A stretch of 64,000 nt of DNA, taken from NCBI RefSeq assembly GCF_910592395.1, contig NC_088324.1, positions 14,472,953 to 14,536,952 on the forward strand, read 5' to 3'. This DNA comes from Lineus longissimus. Lineage: Eukaryota > Nemertea > Pilidiophora > Heteronemertea > Lineidae. The notes beneath the pieces are model-generated. The model was given only the letters and a program-made list of their open reading frames with translations. It did not search any database and had not been told where the DNA came from. The position numbers and the translations under genes were made by a program. This document shows, piece after piece, positions 12,501 to 27,500 of the stretch (the first letter of the stretch is position 1; each line of letters begins with the position of its first letter).

Positions 12501-15500
12501 ATCGTACCTGCATTCTCATTTTCTGCCACCAGGGGGCCTCGGTACCTAAGTATTGTGATTGAGTCATTCGATAGGGTACATTAATCCAGTGAATAAGATC
12601 GTGCACGGATTAATTAGCGTCATTTCCCCAAAGAGGGGGTCGGGGATAATTGTTCATGCAGATTATGGGCTTGTCTGTCTGAATGACGAAAATCTCATTT
12701 CTGGTTTGTTAGAAATCCTTTGGTGCTGAATTGTGGATAGTAATTGATTTCAAACGCCTTTTTGGTGCTTTTCAATCCTGTTAACCCCTTATGCCTTGGA
12801 TGTCAGAGGTTTTGCATAGCAAAAACTATAAAATGACACAATTGCATCGCTTTACTTTATTGAAATTTATTTTTCATTCTTTTTGGCGATAATCATTGAA
12901 ATAGATCGGGTTCATTAATGGTTTAAACAATAGCTCGTTAAATAATAAACCAATTGAGAATCTGTCTCAGTGTTCATTCTGCTGAATATTTTATACTTGG
13001 ATGAGTTGTCAGTTAATTGTTGAAAAGTAAGAAAAAATCATTCAACTCGGAAACAAAGAGTCTTTTGTGATCTTTTTTGGGAAAGAATCTGTTATTTTGA
13101 TGAGAGACAGAAGATATTGGTACGAGTGTATCAGATGAATTTGAGTTCTGTGACGAATTTCATAAAGAAGAACAATATTAGGCCACTCTCATCAATGTAG
13201 ATATAGTTAAAGTGGCGCTGCACTTACAATACATCAGGAATTCCATGTTGAGTATTGAGCTTTCTATATTCAGTGGGATCTTAAGATAAAAGACACTTGT
13301 CTGCGATTATACTAAATGTTGAGCAATTTGGCCCTGCTGAGCCACATTGGTAACAGAATCTGCATGATTGGCGGTTAAACAACCCATTCCACCTTAAATG
13401 GGAAAAATATATATCTTGCTTTGTCATCACTACTCCCTTCTTCAATCCATATAGTCTCAATATCGCAGTATAGAATATCGTTAAAAGGTTGAATCCCGCT
13501 AATGTCTATCTTGGACAGCGGCGCCCTTAGGGTCTAATCTCCACTTACATATGATATAAAGAGAGGGACACAGGATTAATGGAAATGCTCTGTCCATTTA
13601 CACAATCCCTGAGGCTCTTGGCGACTTCATATCGAAGAATTTCCTCCCATGAAAGTCACTCTGGGTAACTTATGTATCATGTACTAAATCATAAATGAAA
13701 AGATTTTATTCAAACTTTAGTGAGAGGTGATTCAAAACCGAAGGGTATTTTGCCACGAGAGTAGATTCCATGGTGTTATCACTTCGCTTAGGAAGGATAT
13801 TTATGATCAAATGTGATGCCCAGGGATTGCATTACAGAGATTGGTCTTTGTGGTTTGGTTTTGGTCTGGCTCTACAAGCCCAATAGTCTTCATCTAGACT
13901 CCCAAGGCTTTGACATGGTAAATGGCTTCAGCGTCCATTCACAGGTCTTTACTTTGCATAAACCGGTGGTTTGATGCAAAAAGTTAACATTTTATAGTAA
14001 TGAGAAACTGAAGATAGACTTCATATGGATGCTCGACTAGTATGAAGAATAACGCATCCCATATAAGACTTGGCAAATGTTGTGGTGATATTTGTAGGCA
14101 ATCCACTTAGTCACCAGTAATACTCGTAAAAAAGTCATCATTTCCTGTTGCTGACAAATTAGCTTGCCTTGGGCAGCTGAGGGAATAAGGAGACAACAAA
14201 AGGAATGTGATAACTCATTATACAATGGTATTCTGGCTTAGCGTCAAGACGACTTTTTCTCTTTCTAATGGATCAGTTGTTGGTGAAGTCGTAATGAGAC
14301 GGTGCTGCATGGTCAGATCTGGAATAACTCCAGAGTTTAGTGCTTAAATGGACTACTCAGGTGGGGATTCAGTGGCTAGGAGGATGATACCCTTGCTTGT
14401 CACCATGTGTCACCATATGTAGCATCGCACTAAAGCTGACCTCTAAAGGACCTCTAAATTTTAGGTACTGTTTCGATCAGGTTTTGGGCATGGCTTGCAC
14501 ATCTCAGCTAAGCCTACGGTTACGTTCTGGAAGCTGTTTTCAAATGACAAACCAACATATTTCATTCCTAACTTCTCACTTTACAGTGAAGAAGTCCTTT
14601 AGACAACAGCATGCATCTTCAAGCTGCTTATACCATGACAATTCGTCATAACTTGCCAGGTTCCCTATTTAGTAGTCAGCGTCCGTAACCGCTCAAACCG
14701 GCCATCTTGCCGCGTCCATTAGTGATTGGCTGCTGCTTCCTGTTGCTGTCCATGCGTTCGACACAACGACATCCTCGGTAATAAATCTCCCAGAAGACAC
14801 TAGTAGATAAGCTTATTATTATAGCAGAGGGTAACATGCTGCATACTCTAGTGGAGTCTGGGGGATTGTTGCTGTAATCAGCGGACTACACTATAGGCTA
14901 CAGGTCAAGTTGTGTTAAATACTGCAGATGGATAGATGGTATTTTGGAATAGTTCACCTATCTGAGAACCTCCATGCCTGGGGCGGAGAAAAAGGGCGGG
15001 GAGGAAGAAGATGCACAAGGCTCCGAGATCACATCATGGTATCAGCCCTTCTTATTTGGAGATGCCAATATTAATCCTTCTCACAGGCAGTCTCATATAG
15101 ACCTCGTAAACAACTTTGTGATCTGGAGCTGTGTGTAGCAAGATGGTATCAGCCAGTCGCCAACTACTAGGTTTCAGTTTCAGTAGATGGCCAACTCAGC
15201 TTGAAAAAGATATAAGAGTAAGATTACAAACTGAATCTGACATCCTTGTCTATCATTGTGGAGAAAATAGAAGACAGAGACATGGGATTGGCTTGATATT
15301 GTAACTGCGTGTAGTCTCCATGAAACCTCTTATAACAGTACTCAAAAGAAAAATCTCTAGCCAATAGTAAATTCGCTTGAGCAACCAAGTCATTTTACCG
15401 AAAATAACCTTTGGAAATATTCTAAAGTGGTTTCTGCTCCAAGACAGACAATTGAAATAGACTCGATATCAAAAGGGTCTTAAAGATGAGTCACAACTCC

Positions 15501-18500
15501 TTTATTTGTCAGAAAGCAGATAAAAATCATCTCGAAGGTTTTTGATATGAGTCTTAAGTAAATAGTCATCTGCTCAAAAAGGTTCTTTTATGCACTTGAG
15601 TGTAAAAACCAAGTAGTTATGATTATCATGAAGACATTATAAGAAACAGTCATATTGATAAATGTAAAGGAACAAAAAATCAGACGGCGGACAATGGTGA
15701 TGTATCCTGTTGTCAATAATTATCAAGATTTTCTTTCGAAAGGTCAAGATGTCCGGATCCAAATTAAGAAACTACTGGATATTCTTACAAAAAATATTCT
15801 GATGAAAATAAATTTACACCGTTAAAGAAACCCTGATTATGATTATGACTGGATTTTGCTTAGTAATCTCTGGCACAACAATAATATTGCTTTTTCAGCC
15901 ACTTTGTTTATCCTGCAAGCACTTTGAAAATTGAGCATCAAGGAATGAAAAAGATCGTCTACCACTTTCTGGACGTTTTTCTTAAACACTTCCTTGAGCA
16001 CTGTTAGGTTTTCCAAGGCGGTTCGAGTGTAATTTGATCCAAAAGTGACTAAGAGTTTTATTCGGTAAATTTAAAAACACTTCAAATGTTCCAATCTGCT
16101 TATATCGTTTGTGGATGGCACAAAGTGTGATGTGTCACCAACTGGCGACGGCAGACACCGGTTGCAAAAAGTGGATCCCGACGCTGCCGCCATTAATCTG
16201 ATGAGGTTTAAAGAAACGCAACAGTATTATTTAACCCTTTCAGATCTAACACAGTGTCAGCAGCTTTGACAGAAACTATATTAAATTTTTGTTTTTTCTT
16301 GATCTCATTAAAAGCTGTTAATGTCATTTTCACTGTGGCAAAATCCATTTTAGGATAATGATATTTTGTGGGGGAAAAACTTGATGTTTTTTAAAGATTT
16401 CGGAAGTCCGCAAAGTGCACAGTCTTCAAAGCTTTTTGTTGGTTTAACTCGAAACAATCCCATCATGTTGTCTGTGTCTTACTTTTGGCTTGTCCCTGGG
16501 CACCAGGTTGGTTACAGGTGATAGGATTGTGCGATAACATGCTTCTTTTGACGCTGTCGTTCTCAATGTTGTGGAATCTCCCGAAGGCAACATAAGCCAT
16601 CTGATGATTAATAACCTTATCGACCATACAATTTCCGACATTGTTGAAAAAAATCTTGTAAGGTACGTTCGGAAAAATGATCAAACCGTGATATGCTTTA
16701 CACAAAGTAATGATGCGGGTCCAAAGACAGGTCACGTGCCGCCCTGTCACAAATGAAAGTAACGAACTCGCGCCAACGTTGTTTGATGAAAAAATTGGCG
16801 GAAATATGAGTCAGCGGATGATATTGTTTGATGAGTTTTGAGCGTAAGTTGACAAGGATTGATATGAGCGTAACGTTATTCAATCACGCTCGACTTGAAA
16901 CAGGTGTGTCATTAACCCCCCACGAGGCTTGGAGTGGTCGAAAAGCGAACACCATAAAATATAGAACGACAAAATGATATCTTGACTTTTTGAGGAGATA
17001 ATTCATCAAAAAATCCAATCCAACACTTTGTTTTAAGTCTGGCTAAGTAGTGGGGGAAAATGGGTTAAAATTGGCGCTTCCACCATCGCTGTATCTCCCA
17101 GCATTCATCTTGCATGACAAATCACTTCCTGTCTGCGGAAGTCACGCTCTGGGTTCATCAACTGGGATCATCGGGATGTGCCATCTGTCACCCCTTGAAT
17201 CCTGCAATGGTACTGGCTCACCATTTGTGTGGAAGGGTTCATAGAACAGTTTAGGGGTGACAGAATATATTTTAAAAACCAATGATTCTATGTATGTAAA
17301 GCTGATAATTCGTATTTTTACTGTGATTTCAATGTTGATGAAGAATTCGCCAACCCCATTTTCTCCATAAGGGGTATGAACATCTTGTCTCTTGAAGCGT
17401 TATTAGAGGGTTGGCCTTCGATCGTAGTTAGTGTTGTGGCCTCCAGGTGTCCCTACTGATTCTCGTTCAATCCGACCATCCTCAGTGATCTCGAAGTGGT
17501 TCGCTTTCTTAATATCCTTTTAAGATAATTAAGCATCTGATGAGAGAAAGACAGAAAAAATGCCGCTAATAATCTTGAGCATCAAAGACGGTTTTTCAAA
17601 GCATCTTTCGCGATGTTTGATTAAAATAATTCATTGATTTTTCTGTAATTAAGGTATATCATATGATTTTGATCATATTTTGTTGATACAGACTGAGTTA
17701 TTAGCCTGATCAAATGAATAGAAAAAAAGCTAGGGGTGTATTATGATTCATGTCATGAAATTCGGTTGGTTTTCTAAATTCATGGTCTCATCATTGGAAA
17801 ATGCACCCGTAGATGGAAGCAAAATCTGAAAAGGATGTTTTTGTGAGCGTTTAGAGCTGCAAAAATGAAGGGGTTGACAGCATTCTCCTTTAACGTGGCA
17901 TGAGTGGTACTTCTGTCATGAAACCTTCATTTAGTCAATGCTTCCTTCCATTTCAAACGTACATTGTCAATGCAAAGGAACATGATATCATCTTTCCGAC
18001 ATCTCCGTCTTCTTTTGAAACCTGAATTCTCAGGAAGTGTGAAGTGGTCATATTTGAGGGTGAATTGACTATACCTAATCTTTCCTTTATGCAAGGGCTG
18101 ATTTCAATTACAGATGATATAACCTTTGCCAGCTTTCATCAGCTTTGCCAGTTTTTCCTACCAATCATAATGCTTTGAAATTATAGAAAGTTTGCTGAAC
18201 GTGTTTTTGCTTGGAGCTCATGCTTTGTACTCATGATCCTATAAAAATGTCAGAAAAGGGCACTCAGATTTGGGAAGGTATTCTGGCCAATTTTTGGTTT
18301 TAACAAAAGTAGTAACCCGTCCTATAATCTCAAGAATGAAACCTTGATGAAACCAACCTCTTGTAAGTGACACAAGGTCTCATCAGGTTCGTTAGCACTG
18401 GATTCCTCAAACCTAACGAGTAATTAAGAATCCTGACGAGCTCGGCCATAATTTCCGTTGATGACAGAATCAAAGAGCACTAATAGGAATATAATAAGAA

Positions 18501-21500
18501 CGTATCAAGGCGTGAAATTGAATAATTAGGAAGTCATGATGTGTCGGACATCCACTGGCATCATTTGTTACGTAACAGGATGAAAGATAAGGGGTTGACA
18601 GTGAGATGTCGTGTTGACACTTTATTAGGTTGAACCTCAAGCATCTTGAACAGGTTGTACAACAAAACTTAACAAAATCAAATATGAATTCTTCTAAAAC
18701 TCATTGGTTAGTATCAGTAAACCACAAAGGGCTTGGTTCAGATGCCTTCTCGGCACATTCTCGAGCCTATGTACCTTCCTTTCCACATCCAGATTCCTGC
18801 CTACTTAGCCTTGTCTATTACAGCACCAGAACAAAACCCTCCCCTAGGCCCTTTGGGCAAACACACAAGTTTCCATGGCAACCAACCAATAACGCAGCGG
18901 AAGAACACTTCCAAATGATCTCCGGCGGCAAAAATCATATTTTTTCTGGCAAAAAAATCACATCGTGATCCGACTGCTGTTACTGGAGACTTCCAAATTA
19001 GCCGCACATATTGCCCCCTCGCCCCTGGAGAAGAATACTCATATGTCAAGATTTTGACTTTGGGTTCATGGGTCCTTTTATTGGGGTGATATCATGATCC
19101 TAGTCTGCTAACCTTTAAATGTGATGGCGCGTGATGCTAACCAGTTTGTGGAGGTAGAAAATAAGGTTGTTTCCGAATTCAATCAAAGAACGATATGTGA
19201 AAGAGTGGGTACCCTTCACTCCTTCAAAATCAATGTAAACCTTGTCTAGAAGAATCAAATTAGTTTTTACCCTTTTGGTTTATCATACTACTAAACTAGA
19301 TAACATTTCTTTAGCAATAGGAATAACCTGTACTCATACAGTGCTGCCCCCTCACAACATTCTCAGAGACCTTTAAAGGTTCCCCAATACATTTTATACA
19401 GTGAATTGTATGAAATGTACAGATAAAGCTGGTTAACTTTAATGAAATAGACTTAATATATGTCAGTGTATTGGTTGTTTTTTGCACCAAAATTAGTGCC
19501 GACCTAAGCATATTTTAAACCGTACATTTTTTGTAGCTATTTGTCACAATCTGCAAATAATCATGTCAGAAAGAACGGAATGGACTCCGTACATATGACA
19601 CCATGTTGTGTGCTTTTTCACCGTCTCTCGGATTCGAAATTGACATTAAGTACGCCAACAGGTTGAACAATGCCCTGATAAAAGACATAGAACCAGGGTG
19701 TGGTGCCAGCTCCGCGCATTTGAAACGAACATCAAAAGCTTCAATTTGTACAATGATGGTATCAAACAAGAGATTTGAACCACACCTGCAATTTAAATCT
19801 TAATTGGCAATAATTTATCAAAAGTGTATAATTATGATCTGTCTGATATTGTTTGGATTAAATGTCAGGCATTTGTTTTCGATAATAATCATCTTAACTC
19901 AATGGTTTTTTTCTTTTCTAGAAATTTTCAAATGATAAAGTTTATTGATGAAATGTTCAGAAGATAATTTTACCTTTGCATATTGCATGAGCACTCACCA
20001 TACATATGTGTGCAAAACACAAAAAGAAAATGACAAGAAAAATACATGTATGTAATTTCTATCAGTTACCATGGTTACGTATCAAAAGATAAAGTATATT
20101 CTATGTGGCATTATTTATAAGTACTTTAGATCTGTTTTGCTGAAAGGGATATTTTCAAAGACTTAGATGATATGGGGCCAGCGATGATTAATTATGGCTA
20201 GTGTGAGCGATAAGTAGTGTTAAGTTCCAAAAGACCCAAAAGTTCTGATATAAATTCATTAGCCTAATTGTATTTCTTGAAGGATGATAAATTAGTGCCT
20301 GATCTGCTCCCTAGATGGCAGGGCAAGATGAGTAATACAGACAAAAAGGAGAATGCTGATTACTCTGGAAAGTTCCAAATATCGGTCAAGACTGATCTCC
20401 TCATTTTGTCCTGCCATCTACTGAGCAGATCTGGAACCAATCTGTTGACAGAAGAGCAGACATAGGGGGCCACCTATTGCCCTCTGAGGGAACCACGTTA
20501 ACCCCTTTTACTCAAATTAATGAAGCAATTACAATTAGAGACTTTGCTTGATTGCTTTGACAAATGATGCCACCAAACTCTTGCTTGTTTCATGTCAAAT
20601 GGAAAGATGCACCAATTACATGCTCTCTGCTCTCCGTGCATGCCTGGAGCCTGGGGGAGACGGCGTAATCCGCCATCTTTGATCTTGCATGTTTGTGCAG
20701 TGAAGATGAGCCACCTGGTGGTTCCCAACGGTTACGGCACGAAGCAACCGATGCGAAGCCATTCTTGGTTATTCATGTTTGCACAAAGTACAACATTCGC
20801 TTCGAAGTAGAGGAAGCGTGACTGATTTGTTAATTGTGTTTTGGAGTAATAAGTTTGGTTTAAAAAACCCGCATTGACTCTTTGTTTGTCACTCTGAATA
20901 ATAAGTCACTTGGTTCTGCATTTCTCTAAGTCAGTTAAGAGAGAAACAGACAAGATGGCCGAGTTCTGATATTTTCCATCTTGTTTATTTCCTTGAAAGT
21001 CTCCTGTGTTTCTCATGCCATCCTAAAATCACTCCTTGAAGAAAGAAAGATCTAAAGACTGAGTTGCTCTAGATGTCTTTGGTCTTGCTTGATCGTGCTT
21101 AGCCAACCACCTGTGCGCTCCCACGGGCTACTCGCTGTGGTCGATTCCAGTGGTTTGACACGATGTTATCAAACATGTAACATTTGAAAACATTGGTACA
21201 TTAGTTCAGGATCGATAACCGTCATCCGGCCACTAAACGCATGAGATTGGTTCCTTCTATCGGAATAATGATCCTTGAGTTTTCGTCACTTGAGGTTTTC
21301 AATAATATATTGAAGGTTGGAGCAAATCTTTTGGAATTACATCCTGGAGTAATGCATTAGCAGATTGGTGTGTCAGGGCAGATTTGTGTGACATTCAAGA
21401 ATTCCTCTTCTCCAACACCTCTTCCATAACTCAACATTGTCAACTGACTGTTTTTCATGGTCTGCCCTGGATACCCTTTTGCTCATCATTGTTGACATCA

Positions 21501-24500
21501 GATACCGACTTTCCTGCAGTGAGAACAGTGTCATAACAACACCACAATACTCCACACAAGACCCTCATAATCCAATAGTGCTCCTGCAAAAACTGTTGCT
21601 TGAGAAGGAGGGCTTTTAGGAATATTAAATCCCAGGTATATATGCGAGGAGAATTTCTTCTCACAACACGAACGGTTTAACAGATAAGACCAACAAGTAT
21701 GTAGATCTCCTTGTATCATGAGTGCAGGAAATGCACTGTGATTCTGTGCCCAAAGTTCAGGGAACACAGGTCTTGTTAGATTGGAATGGAACTCATTCTC
21801 AGCTTATATGCCGCAATGCTTCTTTCTCCGATACCTCTTGCGGAATGACAAGATATTTACATCGCGTTTCTTCAGATAAATGAGCAACTTTTTGCTCACT
21901 GCTAGATTTGTCATCTCCAGATAAACCTTTCATCTTTGATGTTATATAGACGCCAATATTTGTTTTCAATAAGTGTAGGCCAACCTTCTAGTCAAAAGAA
22001 GTAACATTTGCTCTCATTTGCTACTGTCTCTTTTGCACTCCACCTCTTCCTACCAGCCCTGCACCCCCGTGCATGAGCATTTCTTCAAATCTTGTCCGAC
22101 GTCTTCCCAAGCTTTCTTCCAACCCGATATCCATGGGGCAACATACGTCCTCCCCGCTGAACCTCATTACCAGTGCTCCCGATAACTAATAGATTAATGC
22201 GCAGAAGTAATGGACGTATCTTGATCAATTACCTGGGTGTTTCATGACATGCGACATAAACCAAGTACCGATGACATCCATTTTCTGCGGCATGTGTTTT
22301 CCTTGGCGGATTTGAGATGAGATGGTTGAAATATGAATAACAAAGTACTGCTTGAGTGTTCTAATGCTTGAGTGATGAAAGTGAGAATTTCTTGATACAC
22401 CCTGTAGATCTCATGAGGAAATTGGAACATGTGAACATTAGAACCACAGAGAAATAAGCTGTTACCAGTTGAATTGTTTGATTGGAGATTAAGAAGCCCT
22501 ACTTTAAATCTGATCTCCAGAGGAGATATTTGGATATAAACTATATCATCTTATCGAAAGAAAGTAATATCCTGGCACCTTAAAACTAAGACCAGTTCAC
22601 CCTAAATTCGCCTAAACCATTGCATACATCGATGTACTTTTCTCTAATGAAATTGACATCAAGTGCTGGGCAGCTTTGAGTGAAATGCATTAGATTCCAG
22701 ACATTTCTCAAAATTCAATTAAGTTTGAAATGTCTGCATACTAATATGGATGCAGGTGGAATGTTGGCCGATGGAATTCGTTTGCGCGGTTATTGCCTAC
22801 CGGAGGGATGCATGTCAAGACAACCGAGCGAGCTGTCTGGAATTTTAATTCAGGTTGTTTGAATTCACATCCACCTTTTTCTTGAAACTGAAACTTCCCA
22901 AAACACTACAGTTCTTCTTCTGATCAGCATTTGAGTTTCTTGTGTCTTATGAAAACTCATCACGAAAATTTTTTTTTCAAATTTGTAAAGCAAAAGAATT
23001 TTGCAACAAAATCCAACAAAATAGAAATCACAAATTTTTTCCGAAATGTTGACGTTTTGCAAAAACAGAGGGGCAAAATTTGGTGTTTACTGTGATAAAA
23101 TCCCAGACCTATTTGGGATAGAATAAACGCAGAGAATACGAAACATCTTATCAAAGAACCCGAACAATTCGCTCACCTCGTCATTATTCCACAACACGAA
23201 ATGCCATGAAAGAGGCGGCCAGATTAGTCTTTAGGAGAATATATTCCAGGCATATTCCGGTAATCATCTGGTAATTGCGTTGTATCCTTGATAATGTTCT
23301 TTCCGGTGGCGGAGAATACCAATGTTTTTGTTCTTTTACCGCTGTCATTTCAACAGATTTATTTAGTTATTTCCGCCGGATTCATGTTTTTCTCGCTTGT
23401 GTTTTTCCCTTTTGGAGGCATTGCATTCCATATGTCTGTGGATGATATTTTCCCTTTAACCCTTAATTTGAATCTCACATTAATAAACCATGAAACTTTT
23501 TCTCAAATGGAATGGAAATCCTCCAAAATTTATTCAAAAAAGGTGTAATCATCTTCTCCTAAAAAGAAGAGAAATATGTTTATTTGGCTTTCATTTGGAA
23601 TATTTCCACAAATTTTGAGAGCAAATTTTTTTCCTCAAATTCCACTGTTCATAGACAAAACCTAATCACCACAGTACTTTATCGGATGCCCAGAGCAGTA
23701 TCACGGACCAGCTCAGCATCCGGCTGTGTTTGACAGCTCCAAACCAACCCTTTCTCACACAGAGAAAGTTCAACTCGCAATCTCTCAAACAGTCTTTGTT
23801 CTTGTTCAGTGTCTCCGGGGCGAATTTAAATCATCAGATTTTGTTCTAATTGTTTAACTCTAAGTTCACAAGGTGTAATGGGGTGTGTAATTGGCCAGAG
23901 ATTGGGGGACACGCTACTTTGACATGGAAAAACCCTCAAGCGTTTTCGGTATATTTTTCAATTAGTTTTCACGTTTTCAATTTTCTGGGAAATATTAGTC
24001 TAATTTTGATGTTCATTGCGTGGACTTGGAGTTGTGGTTCAGATTCTTTGTCATTGGTGAGAAAATTTACATCTTTTCACGACAACGGATTTCTCACATC
24101 AAATTCATGCTGTCTGATCCTCAAGTGTCCCATACACGACAAGTCAGTTTCCTGCAGACCCAACCCAAATAACAGAAACTGTCCAAATCTATAGCTGGGC
24201 ATCTACCTTACTTTTGCACTATCAGTGACGTAGCTGCTTTATTGATGAGTCAGCATATTCTGCTCTGGCGTTGGCATTCATCCCAAGCAACTCCAACAAA
24301 TGATGCAAAACGACCAAAACGATTTTGGGCCCTCGTACACCAAACCGAAATAAAACGGCACCTTTGTACCAGACGTCTTGCCTTTGCTTCAATTGACCAT
24401 CAATGATGTTGGTAATCTGAGGTTAACCAATAAGACACTCAACCAGGGCTCATTGATGAGTCAGGGTATCATAGACAGGGTTTAAGACCCTTCCCATGAG

Positions 24501-27500
24501 AACCCGGCCTTATCCAAGTTACATTACAACCATTAGGGACCGAATAAAGGGACAAATGAGACCCCCTAGGTCCTAATTCAACCCTTAGTCCCTAATATCT
24601 TTGATCCGCCAGTCACCAAAATTCATCCTTGCATGATTTTTCGGCTAATGATCGTACTTTTGGGATTTGCCGAAGACAAAAACAGATGGGGTGGATCTTA
24701 GGGCTGAGGTTGTCACTTGAACGTGACCCTAACGCAATTGACATCTGTCGTAATACAATTTGTTTGCAATGCACAGCGTTGGCGGGTTAGAACTTCATTT
24801 CCGCGAGAATGACGCTAGTTCATTATGAGCATTTAGTGCATTTACTGCTAATTCAAGATGACATGTTTTGCGCTTCTGCACCGATTTTCAGCATTCAAGC
24901 GTGACATTTCTTTGTCTGTCACTAGAATTTAAACGATTCTGTGAGGTCACATGTCAATTAAGGATTCTCTACGCTAATTGAGGGACAATCTGATTGAGAC
25001 ATTTGAAGGGGGCAAGCATGAGAGCTGGGAGGCCCAGGTGAGTGTCTCTGCTGATGTTCTATAAGAGACACCTACTGGCAGCCTCATGTAACTGTTTTTC
25101 CCCTGCTGGCTGTCGTCTCACTCTCACTTTACTATGGTTCAGCACTGATATCTACAATTCTAAATCCTATTGGAAAATGTGCCACTTCTAAATCGTCAAC
25201 CAAACAAATAAAGTATTGGATTTACTTTGTGAAAATTATAAGCGTTTCAAGCACATATAAACAGCCTCCTACAATTTCAACAGTTGTTCTCTAATCTTAT
25301 TGTAAAACGATCCCCGATGTATTGAGGTTTGCTAATACACACAATAACCAAATGATTTGTAATTGGTAAGCGTTTCAGTTTTCAAGGAAAAGTTTGAAAA
25401 CTGAACAGTTTCCAGGGCAACCATTATGAAATAAGATTACTTGTTGTTGATTTTGCTGCCGAAGGGTGAGATGGCACCCCTGAAGCATTTGTGGTGAATG
25501 AAATAGTATAAGTTCATATTTTTATCGAAACGTGTGGTTTCAATGTTCAAACAATTGCGTTGTTGCTTTTTACTTGAAACTAGATAAAGTGTTATACTTA
25601 AAGCTGAACTGTAACTTTTGCATTGCTTCAGCTCTTTGATTGTGCCAAAGAAAAAATGGAGTAAACTCTGCATCATGTTTCTAAGAGCTCAGTTCCCACC
25701 AAGAAATGGTGGTAAAAATGCATATGTTGGTAGTCAAAAGGTCAAAATTTGACTGAAAAAATATTGCTAGCAACTCAGCCAGCAAAAACATGCTATCAGG
25801 TCATCCCATTTCCTTCAGAAAGTGTCAAGAGATACATCTGTGAGCACAGTTGGCTGCAAAAAGTTGTGGCCAGACAACATAGTTTGTAGGTAAAAAATTA
25901 ATGGAACATAAATGGCTGCTAAGATGGTCGCAAAGGATGAATTACGGCCCCTTGACACAAATCGCCTGGACACTAAGCCAGCAGATTTGATCCAATCACG
26001 TTTGGCGACATTACTGCTCGCTGCATCAAGACTGCTTACCATTAATGCGCTTCCTGAGACAATGGGCACGAAGGGAGGATATGAAATATTGATACTTGTA
26101 AGTAGCTTTGCTGACAAGTGTTTGCAACCCCTTGGTGTAGTGACTTTGACTGAGGGAAATGAGTATGGAGTTGTGCAGAAGCTGATGGGGTGTGTGTGTC
26201 TGTTTGACTACTATTATCAGGAAGAGCTGATGGAGTAGCAAATTATCATGCCGACTGGATTGTGATAAAAAGAATTTTAGTTCCCTGTGGCGTGCAGAGT
26301 AGGGCTAATGGTTCAGTTCCTTTGCTTTCCTGAATTGAAATTAGGGAAAAATAGTAATGTTGATATTCTAACTGAAGGTTTTTTGACATTTCTTTTTATC
26401 TAATGAAACACATAGGTTGTGTAAAGGCAGGTTTATCAGTTTTATTACCCCTTTGACACAAACATGCCAGTTCAAGTTCCAACCAGAAGTTTCAGACAAG
26501 GTGTTTGGCCCAGTAAAGAAACCTTGATCTTGTAAACTCGTTACTTTGGCTCATTATTGCAGGTGATATCTTCTGACACTTTACTGAGCCCCGCTTACAG
26601 AAGTTCTGTAGGTGTATGCTCTCCCCTTTAACAAGGAACTTGAAGTTCAAGTTCCGCTCAATGGTAATTTTCCCAATAAAACAGACGTTGATCATGTAAA
26701 CTCGTCACCGTCTTTCTCCTGATTACATGTCGTATCTTCTGATCCTCTGAGTCAGTCTAATACCAGGTGTTTCAATACCACTATCAATAACGCGACCCCT
26801 GTCATCGCACCATGACACCGACATCGGCTCGTAAGGATCAGAAGCGTTACAGCTGCTTGTCGCAGACACGCCATAATTATCGCCTCATTGTGGTGGAGGG
26901 GATCACTTACTCATCGGTGTTTCGACTTTTTGTGCTGAATCGTCGAAGTATTCTTGTTGTTGGAACGTTCCCTCCCCTCGCACAATCCAGTGTTTCTTCA
27001 GCAGAGATCGTAGGGTATCAGATCACCTTCCAAGATCCAGTCTGAAACAACATGTAGAGTGACGAGAATCGATGTTCCAAACGACTAAAGTTCACGAAAT
27101 TTTATTTTCAGCTCAGGATCAGGAATCAACATCGATTTCACTCAACAATAATGAGATTGAGAAACCGTTAGCAAAATCTTATCAAGACTTAAACAGTTTG
27201 ATCATATTTGTGACGGTTTCTGAAAAATTTAAACTCATTTCCTGATACAAGATGCAATTACGATCTGGAGGTAATTCGATAATTATCAACCCTATAACGA
27301 AGGCTTGTTCTTCCTTACAACTGTTCTTTAACTAGTCTAAGTTAATTCCATTGTTCTTGGGAGGACTGCCATCAGAGCTCTGTAATGGTTTTTGACTAGC
27401 CCTAGGTATTGCGTGACTCAATACTGGTGTGTTAATACGCTCAGGCAGGATTGAAGATCAAGTCAATTTCTGTTAAACTCTCGCGTATAGATTTTTAAAA

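Noticed and set aside
25815-26238. Overlapping 100-codon open frames on both strands
   Set aside because: No recognisable domain or splice support. The region contains a fragment of the SINE-like 16-mer.
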